Source: JAENVT01 sp040006755 | Lineage (GTDB): Bacteria > Actinomycetota > Acidimicrobiia > Acidimicrobiales > Ilumatobacteraceae | Length of the DNA stretch: 12,470 nucleotides | Reading direction: 5' to 3' | Assembly: GCA_040006755.1 (NCBI GenBank) | Contig: JBDTWJ010000110.1 | Location: 1-12,470, forward strand | In this document: positions 1 through 6,453 of the stretch, in pieces | Numbering within the stretch: the first letter of the stretch is position 1 | Layout of the letters: every line of letters starts with the position of its first letter | Position numbers and translations under genes: made by a program | Notes under the pieces: model-generated | What the model was told of the DNA's origin: nothing | The model's database searches: none | The model's input: the letters and a program-made list of their open reading frames with translations, nothing else

Positions 1-511
1 CTTCCGCCAATTTCGCAACATCATCCATCCCCGCTCTCGTCGTGCCTGGTGAGACCCAAGGCTCCGGCGCCGATCAAATGACCGACTGGTGGTCGGGTCG
101 GGGCATGGCAAAGCAGTGCCGCGAAAACAGATTTCGTCCCTCACGCCCGTCCCTCTCCGTCCTGACTCGATAGCCGTCCGCTACCGAGAGTGACGGGACT
201 ATAACCAGAGGCTTACGACCTTGGCAAGAACCATTTTGCGGTGTTCTCGCCGACCTCGGGCCAGTGCAGCTCGGATCGAGCGATCACTGTCTGGTAAACA
301 CCCTGCTCTGTACCTATATCTGAGTCAAATCTCGCGACCCGAAACTCAGCATAAGAAAAACCAAACGGGTTGCGACCATTACTCAGACCGCGGTGTGAGC
401 CTCACTGTAAGAGACAATCATGGTTGTCGGCTTGACGAAATGTGCGGAAGACTGCAGCCGTAGGCCTGCCCAAGTGCACCCACCCTCAATGGTTGATCTA
501 CGGTTCCGCGC
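1..511. other. Gene-poor left edge, no convincing CDS
   Basis: No reading frame here looks like a real gene. One frame on the + strand is open from base 3 to a TAG at 171-173 without a start codon; it could be the tail of a gene entering from the left, but only about two thirds of its codons end in G or C, below what the real genes nearby appear to show, and I recognise no family. The part from about 290 to 420 is visibly richer in A and T than the rest of the window, including a run of A at 356-360. An inverted repeat CTGAGT (320-325) / ACTCAG (344-349) with an 18-base loop lies in it; no T tract follows, so it is not a good terminator. A TATAAC hexamer near 200 has no clear -35 partner. The region adjoins a pseudogene and may itself be decayed coding sequence. 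Confidence 0.45.
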
Positions 512-1065
512 ATGGTCGCTTTTGGTGTCAAAACACCCCCGCAGCACGGCACGTGGACTGAATTCCTCGACGTGTGGCTGGCAGCGGACGAGATGGAGAT
601 CTTCGAGTCGCCTGGACGATGGACCACTTCTACCCACTCACTCCCCCGCCCGACGGTACTCATCTCGAGAGTTGGGGCATGCTGGCTGCCCTTGCCCAGG
701 CCACGAAACGCCTGCGGCTCGGTTGCATGGTCAACGGCATGCACTACCGCCACCCAGCCGTGACGGCAAACGCCGCAGTCACTCTCGATCACATCTCCGC
801 TGGCCGCTTCAACCTCGGTCTCGGTGCCGGCTGGTTCGAGCCGGAGTCCAACGCGTACGGCATTCCACTGGGCTCATTGACGGAGCGCTTCGATCGGTTC
901 GACGAAGGGCTCGAGGTCATCACATCGCTGCTGACCAACGAATTCACCGACTTCGACGGGCACTACGCCGCAGCGGGTGTCGATCTGGTGATCTTCTCGA
1001 TGCACGGTCCCTACAAGGCCACCCGCCTCCAACCACTGGTCGACGCGTTGGAGGCCGTGAAGTAG
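512..1065 (+). pseudogene. Broken luciferase-like (LLM class, F420-type) monooxygenase
   Basis: Two frames together spell a luciferase-like flavin/F420-dependent oxidoreductase. From ATG 512 the first 33 residues (VKTPPQH, FLDVW.AADEMEIFES) are the family's N-terminal beta strand and helix. The sequence then continues in the next frame from 610 (AWTMDHFYPL, RLRLGCMVNGMHYRHPA, LDHISAGRFNLGLGAGWF, YGIPLG) to TAG 1063-1065. A single missing base at about 609/610, where TCG-GCC would be expected, accounts for the frame change. A second lesion follows: after FDGHY near 968 the protein jumps directly to a C-terminal motif (AAAGVDLVIF, LQPLVDALE), skipping the middle of the TIM barrel. Spliced length is about 184 codons, whereas intact members are about 280-320 residues (recalled). 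No good ribosome site precedes 512. A sequencing error could explain the frameshift but not the deletion. Convergent with the Rieske gene. Confidence 0.85.
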
Positions 1066-1078
1066 CCTCCCCAAACCC

Positions 1079-1093
1079 TCAACCTCTTGTTGA
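1079..1093. other. Small hairpin between convergent genes
   Basis: TCAAC (1079-1083) and GTTGA (1089-1093) form a perfect 5-base stem with a 5-base loop. It sits in the 37-base gap between the stop of the monooxygenase pseudogene (1065) and the stop of the Rieske gene (1103). There is no T tract on either side, so a bidirectional terminator role is only a guess. Confidence 0.2.
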
Positions 1094-1102
1094 ACATGAT
1101 CT

Positions 1103-1417
1103 CTAGTCGATGTCGATGCTGACGACGCCGTGCTCGACCTTGGTCGGGAACGTCCTGAGGTCGACGCGTATCGGTGCGCCTTTGCCCTGGCCGGTGCGGT
1201 AGTCGAAGCGGCCATTGTGTTTCGGGCATTCGATGATGTTGTCCATCACCAGACCGTCCGCAAGTAGCGCGTGCTCGTGCGTGCACGAACCATCCGTTGC
1301 GTAGTAGCCGTCGTCGGGCGAGCGGTAGATGGCGTATTGGCAGCCGTCGTGCTCGAAGGGGATGACATCTTCGAGATCGACGTCGCCGACGCCGCACGCC
1401 ACGATCCACGTCGACAC
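1103..1417 (-). CDS. MocE-family Rieske [2Fe-2S] ferredoxin
   Basis: A 104-residue soluble electron carrier. The Rieske ligands are explicit: C45-x-H47 (CTHEH) and C64-x2-H67 (CPKHNG), 17 residues apart. The sequence resembles MocE, the Rieske ferredoxin of the rhizobial rhizopine-catabolism oxygenase, along its whole length (recalled features: VIPFEHDG, AIYRSPDDGYYATDG, LADGLVMDNIIECPKHNGRF, a C-terminal LRTFP.KVE strand). It has the normal length for this family, with no signal peptide or membrane segment. Start is GTG at 1417, 9 bases after the desaturase stop TAG (1427), with AGGA overlapping that stop as a weak ribosome site. The two genes are almost certainly one transcript, so the ferredoxin most likely feeds electrons to the desaturase-like oxygenase. 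No ferredoxin reductase lies nearby. The physiological substrate of the pair is not known from sequence. Confidence 0.92.
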   Translation of the reverse strand: MSTWIVACGVGDVDLEDVIPFEHDGCQYAIYRSPDDGYYATDGSCTHEHALLADGLVMDNIIECPKHNGRFDYRTGQGKGAPIRVDLRTFPTKVEHGVVSIDID

Positions 1418-1426
1418 AGGGGCGTC

Positions 1427-2473
1427 CTAACTCGAGACGACGACCGCGTTCGCGGTATCCGACAGCCGACGGTCGATGAACTGCAGCGGGTCTTTGCGCT
1501 GACGCAGCAGAACCGGCACGAACTCTCCAAATGCGGCAGCGATGCTGATCGCCGGTGCTGGAAGATCGTCCTTGATCTCCGCATGCAACGCCGGAAGGGA
1601 ATGGAATGGCACCATCGGGAACATGTGATGTTCGACGTGGTAGTTCATGTTCCAGTAGACGAAGCGGCTGAGAGGATTCATGTAGACCGTGCGACTGTTC
1701 AGTCGATGGTCGGTGACGTCTTCGGCAAGACCGCTGTGCTGGGTGAGGCCGGTCATGAGGTGATGCCACGCGCCGTACATCCGCGGCAGCCCGATGACCA
1801 TCGCCGGCAAGATGCTTCTCGACATGACGCATGCCGTTGCGACACCCGCGTAGATGACAAGCCAGACGCGCGCGGTCCAATAGGTCTTCGGCCACTCGAT
1901 GTCGGGGATGAAGGTGGCCTCCTCCGGCAGCAGTCGACCAGAGGCATGGATGAACATGTGCTTGAACGCCTGAGGCACGGCGAACAGGCCGAGGAAATCG
2001 GCCGCGATGTGCCACAGAGGCGGCGGTCGACGAGCGACGATCTCGGGATCGCGGCCGACGATGATGGTGTCGGTGTGATGTCGCGCGTGGCTCCACCGCC
2101 ACACGGTCGGGTCGCGCATGATCATGAAACACGCGATGTAGTAGACGACCACGTTCATCCAGCGTGTTCGGAAGGCCGTGCCATGGCCGCACTCGTGCCA
2201 CCGCGCATCGGACGCCGAGCCGTAGAGCACGCCGTATACAGCGAACGACAGCAACGACCACACCGAGAACCACAGGTACACGCCAAGGCCGCCGAACAAC
2301 GCGAGCAGCCCGAACCACAACAGCGTGTCGCGGATTGCCGGACCATTGCGCCGAGCCATGAGCTCCTTCATCCGCTTGCGCGACACGTCGGTGCGATACC
2401 ACTGCGCCTGCGACAGCCCGCGCTCGACCGCCCGGCGCGATTCTTCCCCGATCAACGAGTAGTCACGATTCAC
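1427..2473 (-). CDS. MocD-like membrane fatty acid desaturase / hydroxylase
   Basis: A 348-residue integral-membrane di-iron enzyme. The three histidine boxes of the membrane desaturase superfamily are present: HECGH at 93-97, HARHH at 129-133 and HVEHH at 279-283. Hydrophobic stretches lie around 50-85, 108-119, 155-165 and 200-235, matching the usual four-helix membrane topology. It looks closest to MocD of rhizopine catabolism and related actinobacterial proteins, including the motifs YGSASDARWHECGHGTAF and DHRLNSRTVYMNP; such enzymes use O2 and electrons from a Rieske ferredoxin, here supplied by the next gene. Whether this one desaturates lipids or hydroxylates a small molecule cannot be told. 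The start is GTG 2473: an upstream ATG at 2480 is out of frame and reaches TGA after five codons. GAGGTGA at 2482-2488 is a strong Shine-Dalgarno match. Divergent from the protease gene, 65 bases apart. Confidence 0.92.
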   Translation of the reverse strand: MNRDYSLIGEESRRAVERGLSQAQWYRTDVSRKRMKELMARRNGPAIRDTLLWFGLLALFGGLGVYLWFSVWSLLSFAVYGVLYGSASDARWHECGHGTAFRTRWMNVVVYYIACFMIMRDPTVWRWSHARHHTDTIIVGRDPEIVARRPPPLWHIAADFLGLFAVPQAFKHMFIHASGRLLPEEATFIPDIEWPKTYWTARVWLVIYAGVATACVMSRSILPAMVIGLPRMYGAWHHLMTGLTQHSGLAEDVTDHRLNSRTVYMNPLSRFVYWNMNYHVEHHMFPMVPFHSLPALHAEIKDDLPAPAISIAAAFGEFVPVLLRQRKDPLQFIDRRLSDTANAVVVSS

Positions 2474-2480
2474 GATTCAT
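2459..2480 (-). repeat. 7-base tandem duplication at the desaturase start codon
   Basis: On the minus strand the start region reads ATGAATCGTGAATCGTGAC, in which TGAATCG is present twice in tandem. Removing one copy gives ATG-AAT-CGT-GAC-TAC, which encodes the same M-N-R-D-Y start as the present GTG-AAT-CGT-GAC-TAC. The simplest reading is that a duplication displaced the original ATG out of frame and left a GTG start. The old ATG (2480) now opens a five-codon frame ending in TGA at 2465-2463, overlapping the beginning of the real gene. Confidence 0.6.
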
Positions 2481-2488
2481 CTCACCTC
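2481..2488 (-). promoter_or_regulatory. Strong Shine-Dalgarno for the desaturase
   Basis: GAGGTGAG on the minus strand includes GAGGTGA, a 7-base match to the sequence complementary to the 16S rRNA 3' end. It is 7 bases from the GTG start at 2473 measured from its last base and directly abuts the out-of-frame ATG at 2480, which is too close for efficient use. It therefore supports GTG 2473. Confidence 0.6.
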
Positions 2489-2495
2489 GCTCACG

Positions 2496-2523
2496 ATGGT
2501 AGCGGGCGACGCTGATCCGACAA
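2496..2523 (-). promoter_or_regulatory. Candidate sigma-70 promoter for the desaturase-Rieske operon
   Basis: On the minus strand, TTGTCG (2523-2518) and TACCAT (2501-2496) are separated by 16 bases. The -10 element fits the TAnnnT pattern common in actinobacteria. A transcript starting about 7 bases on, near 2489, would begin just before the Shine-Dalgarno. Position in the divergent gap supports it; sequence match is only moderate. Confidence 0.35.
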
Positions 2524-2538
2524 GATGGCGTACGCACC

Positions 2539-3213
2539 ATGAGACTGCCTCGCAGAGCCCTTTCGCTAGTCGCCGGATGCGCGCTCGTCGCCTCGTGCGG
2601 AACAACTGCGGCACCTCCGACCGACCCTGCTACATCGCCGGACCGGCTCACGGATGCGTCGGTTCAGATCATCGCGGACGGCTGCAGTCAGGTCGAGGTG
2701 CACGGTGCTGGATTGATGGTCGCTAAGGGCCGGATCGCCACGGTGGCCCACGTGGTTGCCGGCGCGAAGCGAATCGACGTCCGTGGAACGCACGGTACTT
2801 CCGAGGCCACCGTTGTCTACTTCGATCCCGTACTCGACGTCGCGGTGTTGAAGGTCGATCCGTCCCTCGGCTCACCGATTGCTATCGGCACAGCTTCACG
2901 CGGTGACCACGGCCGCGCGATCGTCTACCGAGACGGTGCTCCTGTCGAACTGGCCGCCGGCATCCAGCGGCTCGTCGATATCCGCACGGCAGACATCTAC
3001 GGCGAGGGCACACACATCCGGCCGGGATACGAACTGACCATCGACATCCAAGCTGGAGACTCCGGCTCGGTGGTCGTCGTCGATGACACGGCGGTGGCCT
3101 TGGTGTGGGCCGTCAGCCGGCAGGCCGAGTCCAGAGCGTGGGCGATGCGAACCTCGTTGGTCGCCGATCACCTCGCGAACGACGCCGCTGTCGACAACGG
3201 TGAGTGCGCGTAG
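2539..3213 (+). CDS. Trypsin-like serine protease, predicted lipoprotein
   Basis: A 224-residue exported protease. Residues 1-19 form a signal peptide (basic start, hydrophobic core) ending in a lipobox VAS-C20, so it is probably lipid-anchored on the outer face of the membrane after cleavage. A Thr/Pro/Ser-rich linker (22-40) precedes the catalytic domain. The chymotrypsin-fold triad is readable: H71 in TVAHVV, D100 in DPVLDVAVLKV, and S175 in GDSGS. The layout matches small bacterial trypsin-like peptidases (HtrA/MarP-like catalytic core) but no PDZ domain and no membrane helices besides the signal are present. C49 and C223 could form a disulfide. Start ATG 2539 is chosen because the signal peptide begins there; its ribosome site is weak and the message may be leaderless. 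Substrate unknown. It stands alone between the divergent desaturase and the Mo hydroxylase operon 61 bases downstream. Confidence 0.88.
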   Translation: MRLPRRALSLVAGCALVASCGTTAAPPTDPATSPDRLTDASVQIIADGCSQVEVHGAGLMVAKGRIATVAHVVAGAKRIDVRGTHGTSEATVVYFDPVLDVAVLKVDPSLGSPIAIGTASRGDHGRAIVYRDGAPVELAAGIQRLVDIRTADIYGEGTHIRPGYELTIDIQAGDSGSVVVVDDTAVALVWAVSRQAESRAWAMRTSLVADHLANDAAVDNGECA

Positions 3214-3230
3214 CTCAGAGCCGCTGGCGG

Positions 3231-3267
3231 GCTGCGTGGCAGCGTGCGTCGCCCGACGTGGCATATT
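3231..3267 (+). promoter_or_regulatory. Hairpin and candidate -10 upstream of the Mo hydroxylase operon
   Basis: In the gap after the protease stop, GCTGC-GTG-GCAGC (3231-3243) is a perfect 5-base stem with a 3-base loop, without a T tract. CATATT (3262-3267) lies 7 bases before ATG 3275, which is where a -10 box would sit for a leaderless transcript; no convincing -35 is seen. Together with the lack of a Shine-Dalgarno, this suggests, weakly, that the operon starts with a leaderless message. Confidence 0.25.
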
Positions 3268-3274
3268 GGCGGGC

Positions 3275-5557
3275 ATGACGGCAGCAACCAAGCCACGTTT
3301 CGTCCGCGCCGATGGGCCCGACAAGGTGACCGGCAGCGGGCGATACACCGCAGATCTCACGCTCACCGGCATGCTCGCTGCCAAGTTCCGCTATGCCGAC
3401 ATCGCCTATGCACGCATCACCAAGCTCGATGTTTCGGCTGCGCGGGCAATGCCCGGTGTCATGGCGGTGTTGACCGCCGACGACGTGCCCGACGTGCGCT
3501 TCGGACCATTCGTGCAGGATCGCACGCTGTTCGCGCGCGATGTCGTGCGCTTCGAGGGCGAAGTTGTCGCCGCGGTTGCGGCCACGACGGCAGCAATCGC
3601 GCAGCAGGCCGTCGATGCGATCGTGGTGGAGTTCGAGCCGCTTCCTGTCGTCATGGATCTCGAGGCAGCCCTGGCCGACGACGCTCCCCTGGTGCACGCC
3701 GACTGGGCGACGTACGGCGCGGCCGACGCGTTGGTACGCGATCGCAACGATGCATCGTTCTCATCCATCGCCAAGGGTGATGTCGACGCAGGCATGGCGG
3801 AAGCGGACCACGTCATCACCAGTCGATACGTTGCCGACGGCAGCCATGCTGCACCGATCGAGCCGCGTGCGGTCGTCGCTCAATGGGAAGGCAACAAGGT
3901 CACGATCTGGACGTCGACGCAGGTGCCGTTCGACGCGCGATCGGGCGTGTGCGAGACGTTGGAGCTACCCGCCAATCGCGTGCGGATCATCGTGCCGCAC
4001 CTCGGAGGAGGCTTCGGCGGAAAGTGTGGGTTCCACTACGAAGCCCACATCGCTGCGCTCGCGAAGGAAACAAAGCGACCGGTGCGATTGGTGTTCTCAC
4101 GTCGCGAGGAGTTCGTCGCCCCGGACCGCAGACGCGAGGGAATGGTGATCGACATCACGACGGGGGTTCGCAACGACGGCACGATCACCGCGCGCAAGGC
4201 GTGGATCGCCATCGACAACGGTGCGTACACAGCCGACAGCGGCTTCTTCCCCCAGCTCTCGGCCATGCACATCGCCGGCCCCTACAAGATCCCGAATCTG
4301 TACGTCGGCGCCCACCTCGTGTACACCAACTGCCAGCCCTCGGGATCGGTACGCGCACCAACCGCGCCACAGTCGTGCTGGGCCGTCGAGTCGCACACCG
4401 ACGAGGTCGCCGCGGCCGTCGGCATGGACCCGGTCGACTTCCGCCGTCTCAACGCTGTCGACACTGGCATCGAGGGCCCGAGTGGCCAGACCTATGGCGA
4501 GATCGGCGTGCAGCAGTGCATCGAAGAGGCAACCAAGCTCGTCGGCTACGGGCGTGCCCTGCCCGACGACGAGGCGATCGGCGTCGCCATCGGTTGGTGG
4601 CCGAGCTTCGCTGTGCCATCGGGCGCGTACATCAAGATCGACGGAGACGGCTCCGGCCAGATCATCACCGGCGCGCAGGAATGCGGAACCGGTGCGGTGA
4701 TGACGTTGCGTCAGCTGGCAGCCGAAGAGCTGGGTATGGAACCTGAGGACTTCCAACTGATCTACCAGGACACGTCGGCCGCGCCGTACGACATGGGTGC
4801 TACCGGCTCGCAGACCGTGTTCAACAACGGCCGGGCAGTTGTCGCCGCGGCCGGCCAGATCGCCGATCAGCTGAAAGCCCTTGCGGCCGATCACCTCGAG
4901 GCCAACGCCGCTGACATCGTGCTGGCCGAAGGTCATGCTCACGTCGCCGGCACGCCAGCGTCGACGGTGTCGATCGCCGAGCTCGCCGGAATCGCCTCGG
5001 GCGGCGAACTGTTGATCGGTCACGGGTCAGGTGTTCCCCCATCGGCGCCTCCACTCGTGGGGTCGAGTTGCGTCGGTGACGTCGGCATGGCGTCGTTCGT
5101 TGCGCCGCAGTTCTCGTGCCACGCGGTGCGGATCCGTCTCGACCGCGACACCGGCGTCGTGCGCGTCCTGGAAGTTGGTGCCGCTCACGATTCGGGCACG
5201 ATCATCAACGAGACCGGCGCTCTCGGCCAGGTCCAAGGGGGCGTGATGATGGGGATCGGTCAGGCGCTGACCGAAGGAACCGTCTACGACAAGGACTCAC
5301 GCCAGCGCAACGCGGCACTGTTGGAGTACAAGTTGCAGACGTGCGCTGATTCGCCGGTGGTGCACACACACTTCGTCCAGATCAACACACCCGACGCGGG
5401 TCCCCACGGCGCGAAAGGGCTGGCCGAGGCACCAAACGTGGCGACCGCGGCGGCAATTTCCAACGCGCTGGCCAAGCTGCTCGGCGAGCCGGTCCGCCGC
5501 CTGCCGATGACGGCCGAGCGTGTGTGGGACACGATGTCAGGGGCTGACGGATCATGA
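3275..5557 (+). CDS. Molybdenum hydroxylase large subunit (xanthine dehydrogenase / aldehyde oxidase family)
   Basis: A 760-residue molybdopterin-cytosine-dinucleotide-type subunit, the normal length for this family. The N-terminal a/b hammerhead spans about 15-115 (GSGRYTADL, LDVSAARAMPGV, DDVP). The Mo-cofactor domains follow, with GGGFGGK at 244-250, the loop GSVRAPTAPQ containing R360, and the catalytic base E718 in GAKGLAE. The loop lacks the AYRCSFR motif with active-site Cys of form I CO dehydrogenase, so this is not CoxL proper; the substrate is probably an N-heterocycle, aldehyde or thioester-linked aromatic, not assignable here. ATG 3275 is chosen because homology begins directly after it (FVRADGPDKVTGSGRY); the frame is open further upstream, into the protease gene, but that part is out-of-frame shadow. 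Its TGA overlaps the ATG of the FAD subunit by 4 bases. No signal peptide, so cytoplasmic. Confidence 0.93.
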   Translation: MTAATKPRFVRADGPDKVTGSGRYTADLTLTGMLAAKFRYADIAYARITKLDVSAARAMPGVMAVLTADDVPDVRFGPFVQDRTLFARDVVRFEGEVVAAVAATTAAIAQQAVDAIVVEFEPLPVVMDLEAALADDAPLVHADWATYGAADALVRDRNDASFSSIAKGDVDAGMAEADHVITSRYVADGSHAAPIEPRAVVAQWEGNKVTIWTSTQVPFDARSGVCETLELPANRVRIIVPHLGGGFGGKCGFHYEAHIAALAKETKRPVRLVFSRREEFVAPDRRREGMVIDITTGVRNDGTITARKAWIAIDNGAYTADSGFFPQLSAMHIAGPYKIPNLYVGAHLVYTNCQPSGSVRAPTAPQSCWAVESHTDEVAAAVGMDPVDFRRLNAVDTGIEGPSGQTYGEIGVQQCIEEATKLVGYGRALPDDEAIGVAIGWWPSFAVPSGAYIKIDGDGSGQIITGAQECGTGAVMTLRQLAAEELGMEPEDFQLIYQDTSAAPYDMGATGSQTVFNNGRAVVAAAGQIADQLKALAADHLEANAADIVLAEGHAHVAGTPASTVSIAELAGIASGGELLIGHGSGVPPSAPPLVGSSCVGDVGMASFVAPQFSCHAVRIRLDRDTGVVRVLEVGAAHDSGTIINETGALGQVQGGVMMGIGQALTEGTVYDKDSRQRNAALLEYKLQTCADSPVVHTHFVQINTPDAGPHGAKGLAEAPNVATAAAISNALAKLLGEPVRRLPMTAERVWDTMSGADGS

Positions 5558-6453
5558 ACTTCACGATCGCCTCCACGCTCGACGAAGCCCTCGCCGCGGT
5601 CGCTGCCGGAGCACGTCCCGTTGCGGGCGGCAGCGATCTGGTGGTCGGGGCTCGCCAGGGCAAGGCCCCGCTGCCGGAATCGGTCGTCGCCATCGATCGC
5701 ATCGAATCGCTCGGGCACATCGAGCAGTCGGCCGACGGTGTTCGCATCGGCGCGCTGGTCACGCACGCCCGGCTCGAAGTCGATGTCGACATCGTCGGCG
5801 GATACACCGCGCTCGCCGATGCAAGCGCGCTCGTCGGGTCGCCGTCGACGCGCAACGTCGGAACGATCGGCGGCAACGTGATGAACGCGTCGCCTGCGAT
5901 GGATACGGGCGCGCCGCTGCTGGTGCTCGGCGCCGAAGTCGAGCTCCAATCGAAGAACACGCCGCGGCGCATCGCGATCGCCGACCTGTGGACTGCGCCG
6001 GGCCACACGTCGGCCGCACCAGGCGAGCTCTGCGTTGCCATCCACCTGCCACCGCGGCCCGACGACTCGGGTAGCGCCTACGTGCGCCTCGAATATCGCC
6101 GCGCGATGGAGATCGCCGTCGTCGGCGCAGCGGCTTCGGTCGGACTCGACGGCGGTGGCGCACTGGCGTCGCTGGCGATCGCGTTGACAGCCGTCGCCCC
6201 GACGATCATTGCGGTCGCCGGAACCGACGCACTGATCGGCCGCAACGTCGACGATGAACTGCTCGCCGAGATCGCCGGCTTGGCCAGCCAGCAGGCGAAG
6301 CCCATCAGCGATCTCCGCGCCAGTGACCGATACCGGCGCCATTGCGTCGGCGTCATGGCCCGACGCGCGGTCGACGCGGCAGTGCGTCGTGCTCGAGGCG
6401 AACCGATTGCTGTCCCCGTCAACCGCACCCTTGGCATTGGAGCAGCGTCGTGA
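5554..6453 (+). CDS. Molybdenum hydroxylase medium subunit, FAD-binding
   Basis: A 299-residue FAD subunit of the CoxM/XdhB type (PCMH-fold flavoprotein). The two FAD-contact motifs are clear: AGGSDL at 24-29 and TIGGN at 104-108 followed by PAMDTGAPLLVL. The C-terminal CO-dehydrogenase flavoprotein domain extends from about 180 to the end (EYRRAMEIAVVGAA, RRHCVGVMARRAV). It passes electrons from the [2Fe-2S] clusters of the small subunit to an external acceptor. Length is typical. ATG 5554 overlaps the large-subunit stop in ATGA, and its own TGA overlaps the GTG of the small subunit, indicating translational coupling of all three chains in the order large-medium-small. Confidence 0.94.
   Translation: MNFTIASTLDEALAAVAAGARPVAGGSDLVVGARQGKAPLPESVVAIDRIESLGHIEQSADGVRIGALVTHARLEVDVDIVGGYTALADASALVGSPSTRNVGTIGGNVMNASPAMDTGAPLLVLGAEVELQSKNTPRRIAIADLWTAPGHTSAAPGELCVAIHLPPRPDDSGSAYVRLEYRRAMEIAVVGAAASVGLDGGGALASLAIALTAVAPTIIAVAGTDALIGRNVDDELLAEIAGLASQQAKPISDLRASDRYRRHCVGVMARRAVDAAVRRARGEPIAVPVNRTLGIGAAS

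Noticed and set aside
221..463. 80-residue + frame in the left gene-poor region
   Set aside because: No motif, no ribosome site, low-quality codon pattern; not distinguishable from random open frame.
420..1106. 228-residue + frame over the monooxygenase pseudogene
   Set aside because: Composition is Arg/Ser/His-rich shadow sequence with no family motif; the LLM motifs are in the other two frames.
1011..2515. Long open frames over the desaturase/Rieske locus (463 residues on -, 414 residues on +)
   Set aside because: They are rich in Arg, His and Ala without any domain and lie over the MocD/MocE genes, which carry clear motifs; typical shadow frames of high-GC DNA.
3083..3274. Upstream extension of the large Mo hydroxylase subunit frame
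   Set aside because: It reads out of frame through the protease C-terminus, including its active conserved tail; homology starts right after ATG 3275.
5284..6342. 352-residue minus-strand frame opposite the FAD subunit
   Set aside because: Antisense to a gene with definite FAD motifs; no start context or recognisable domain.
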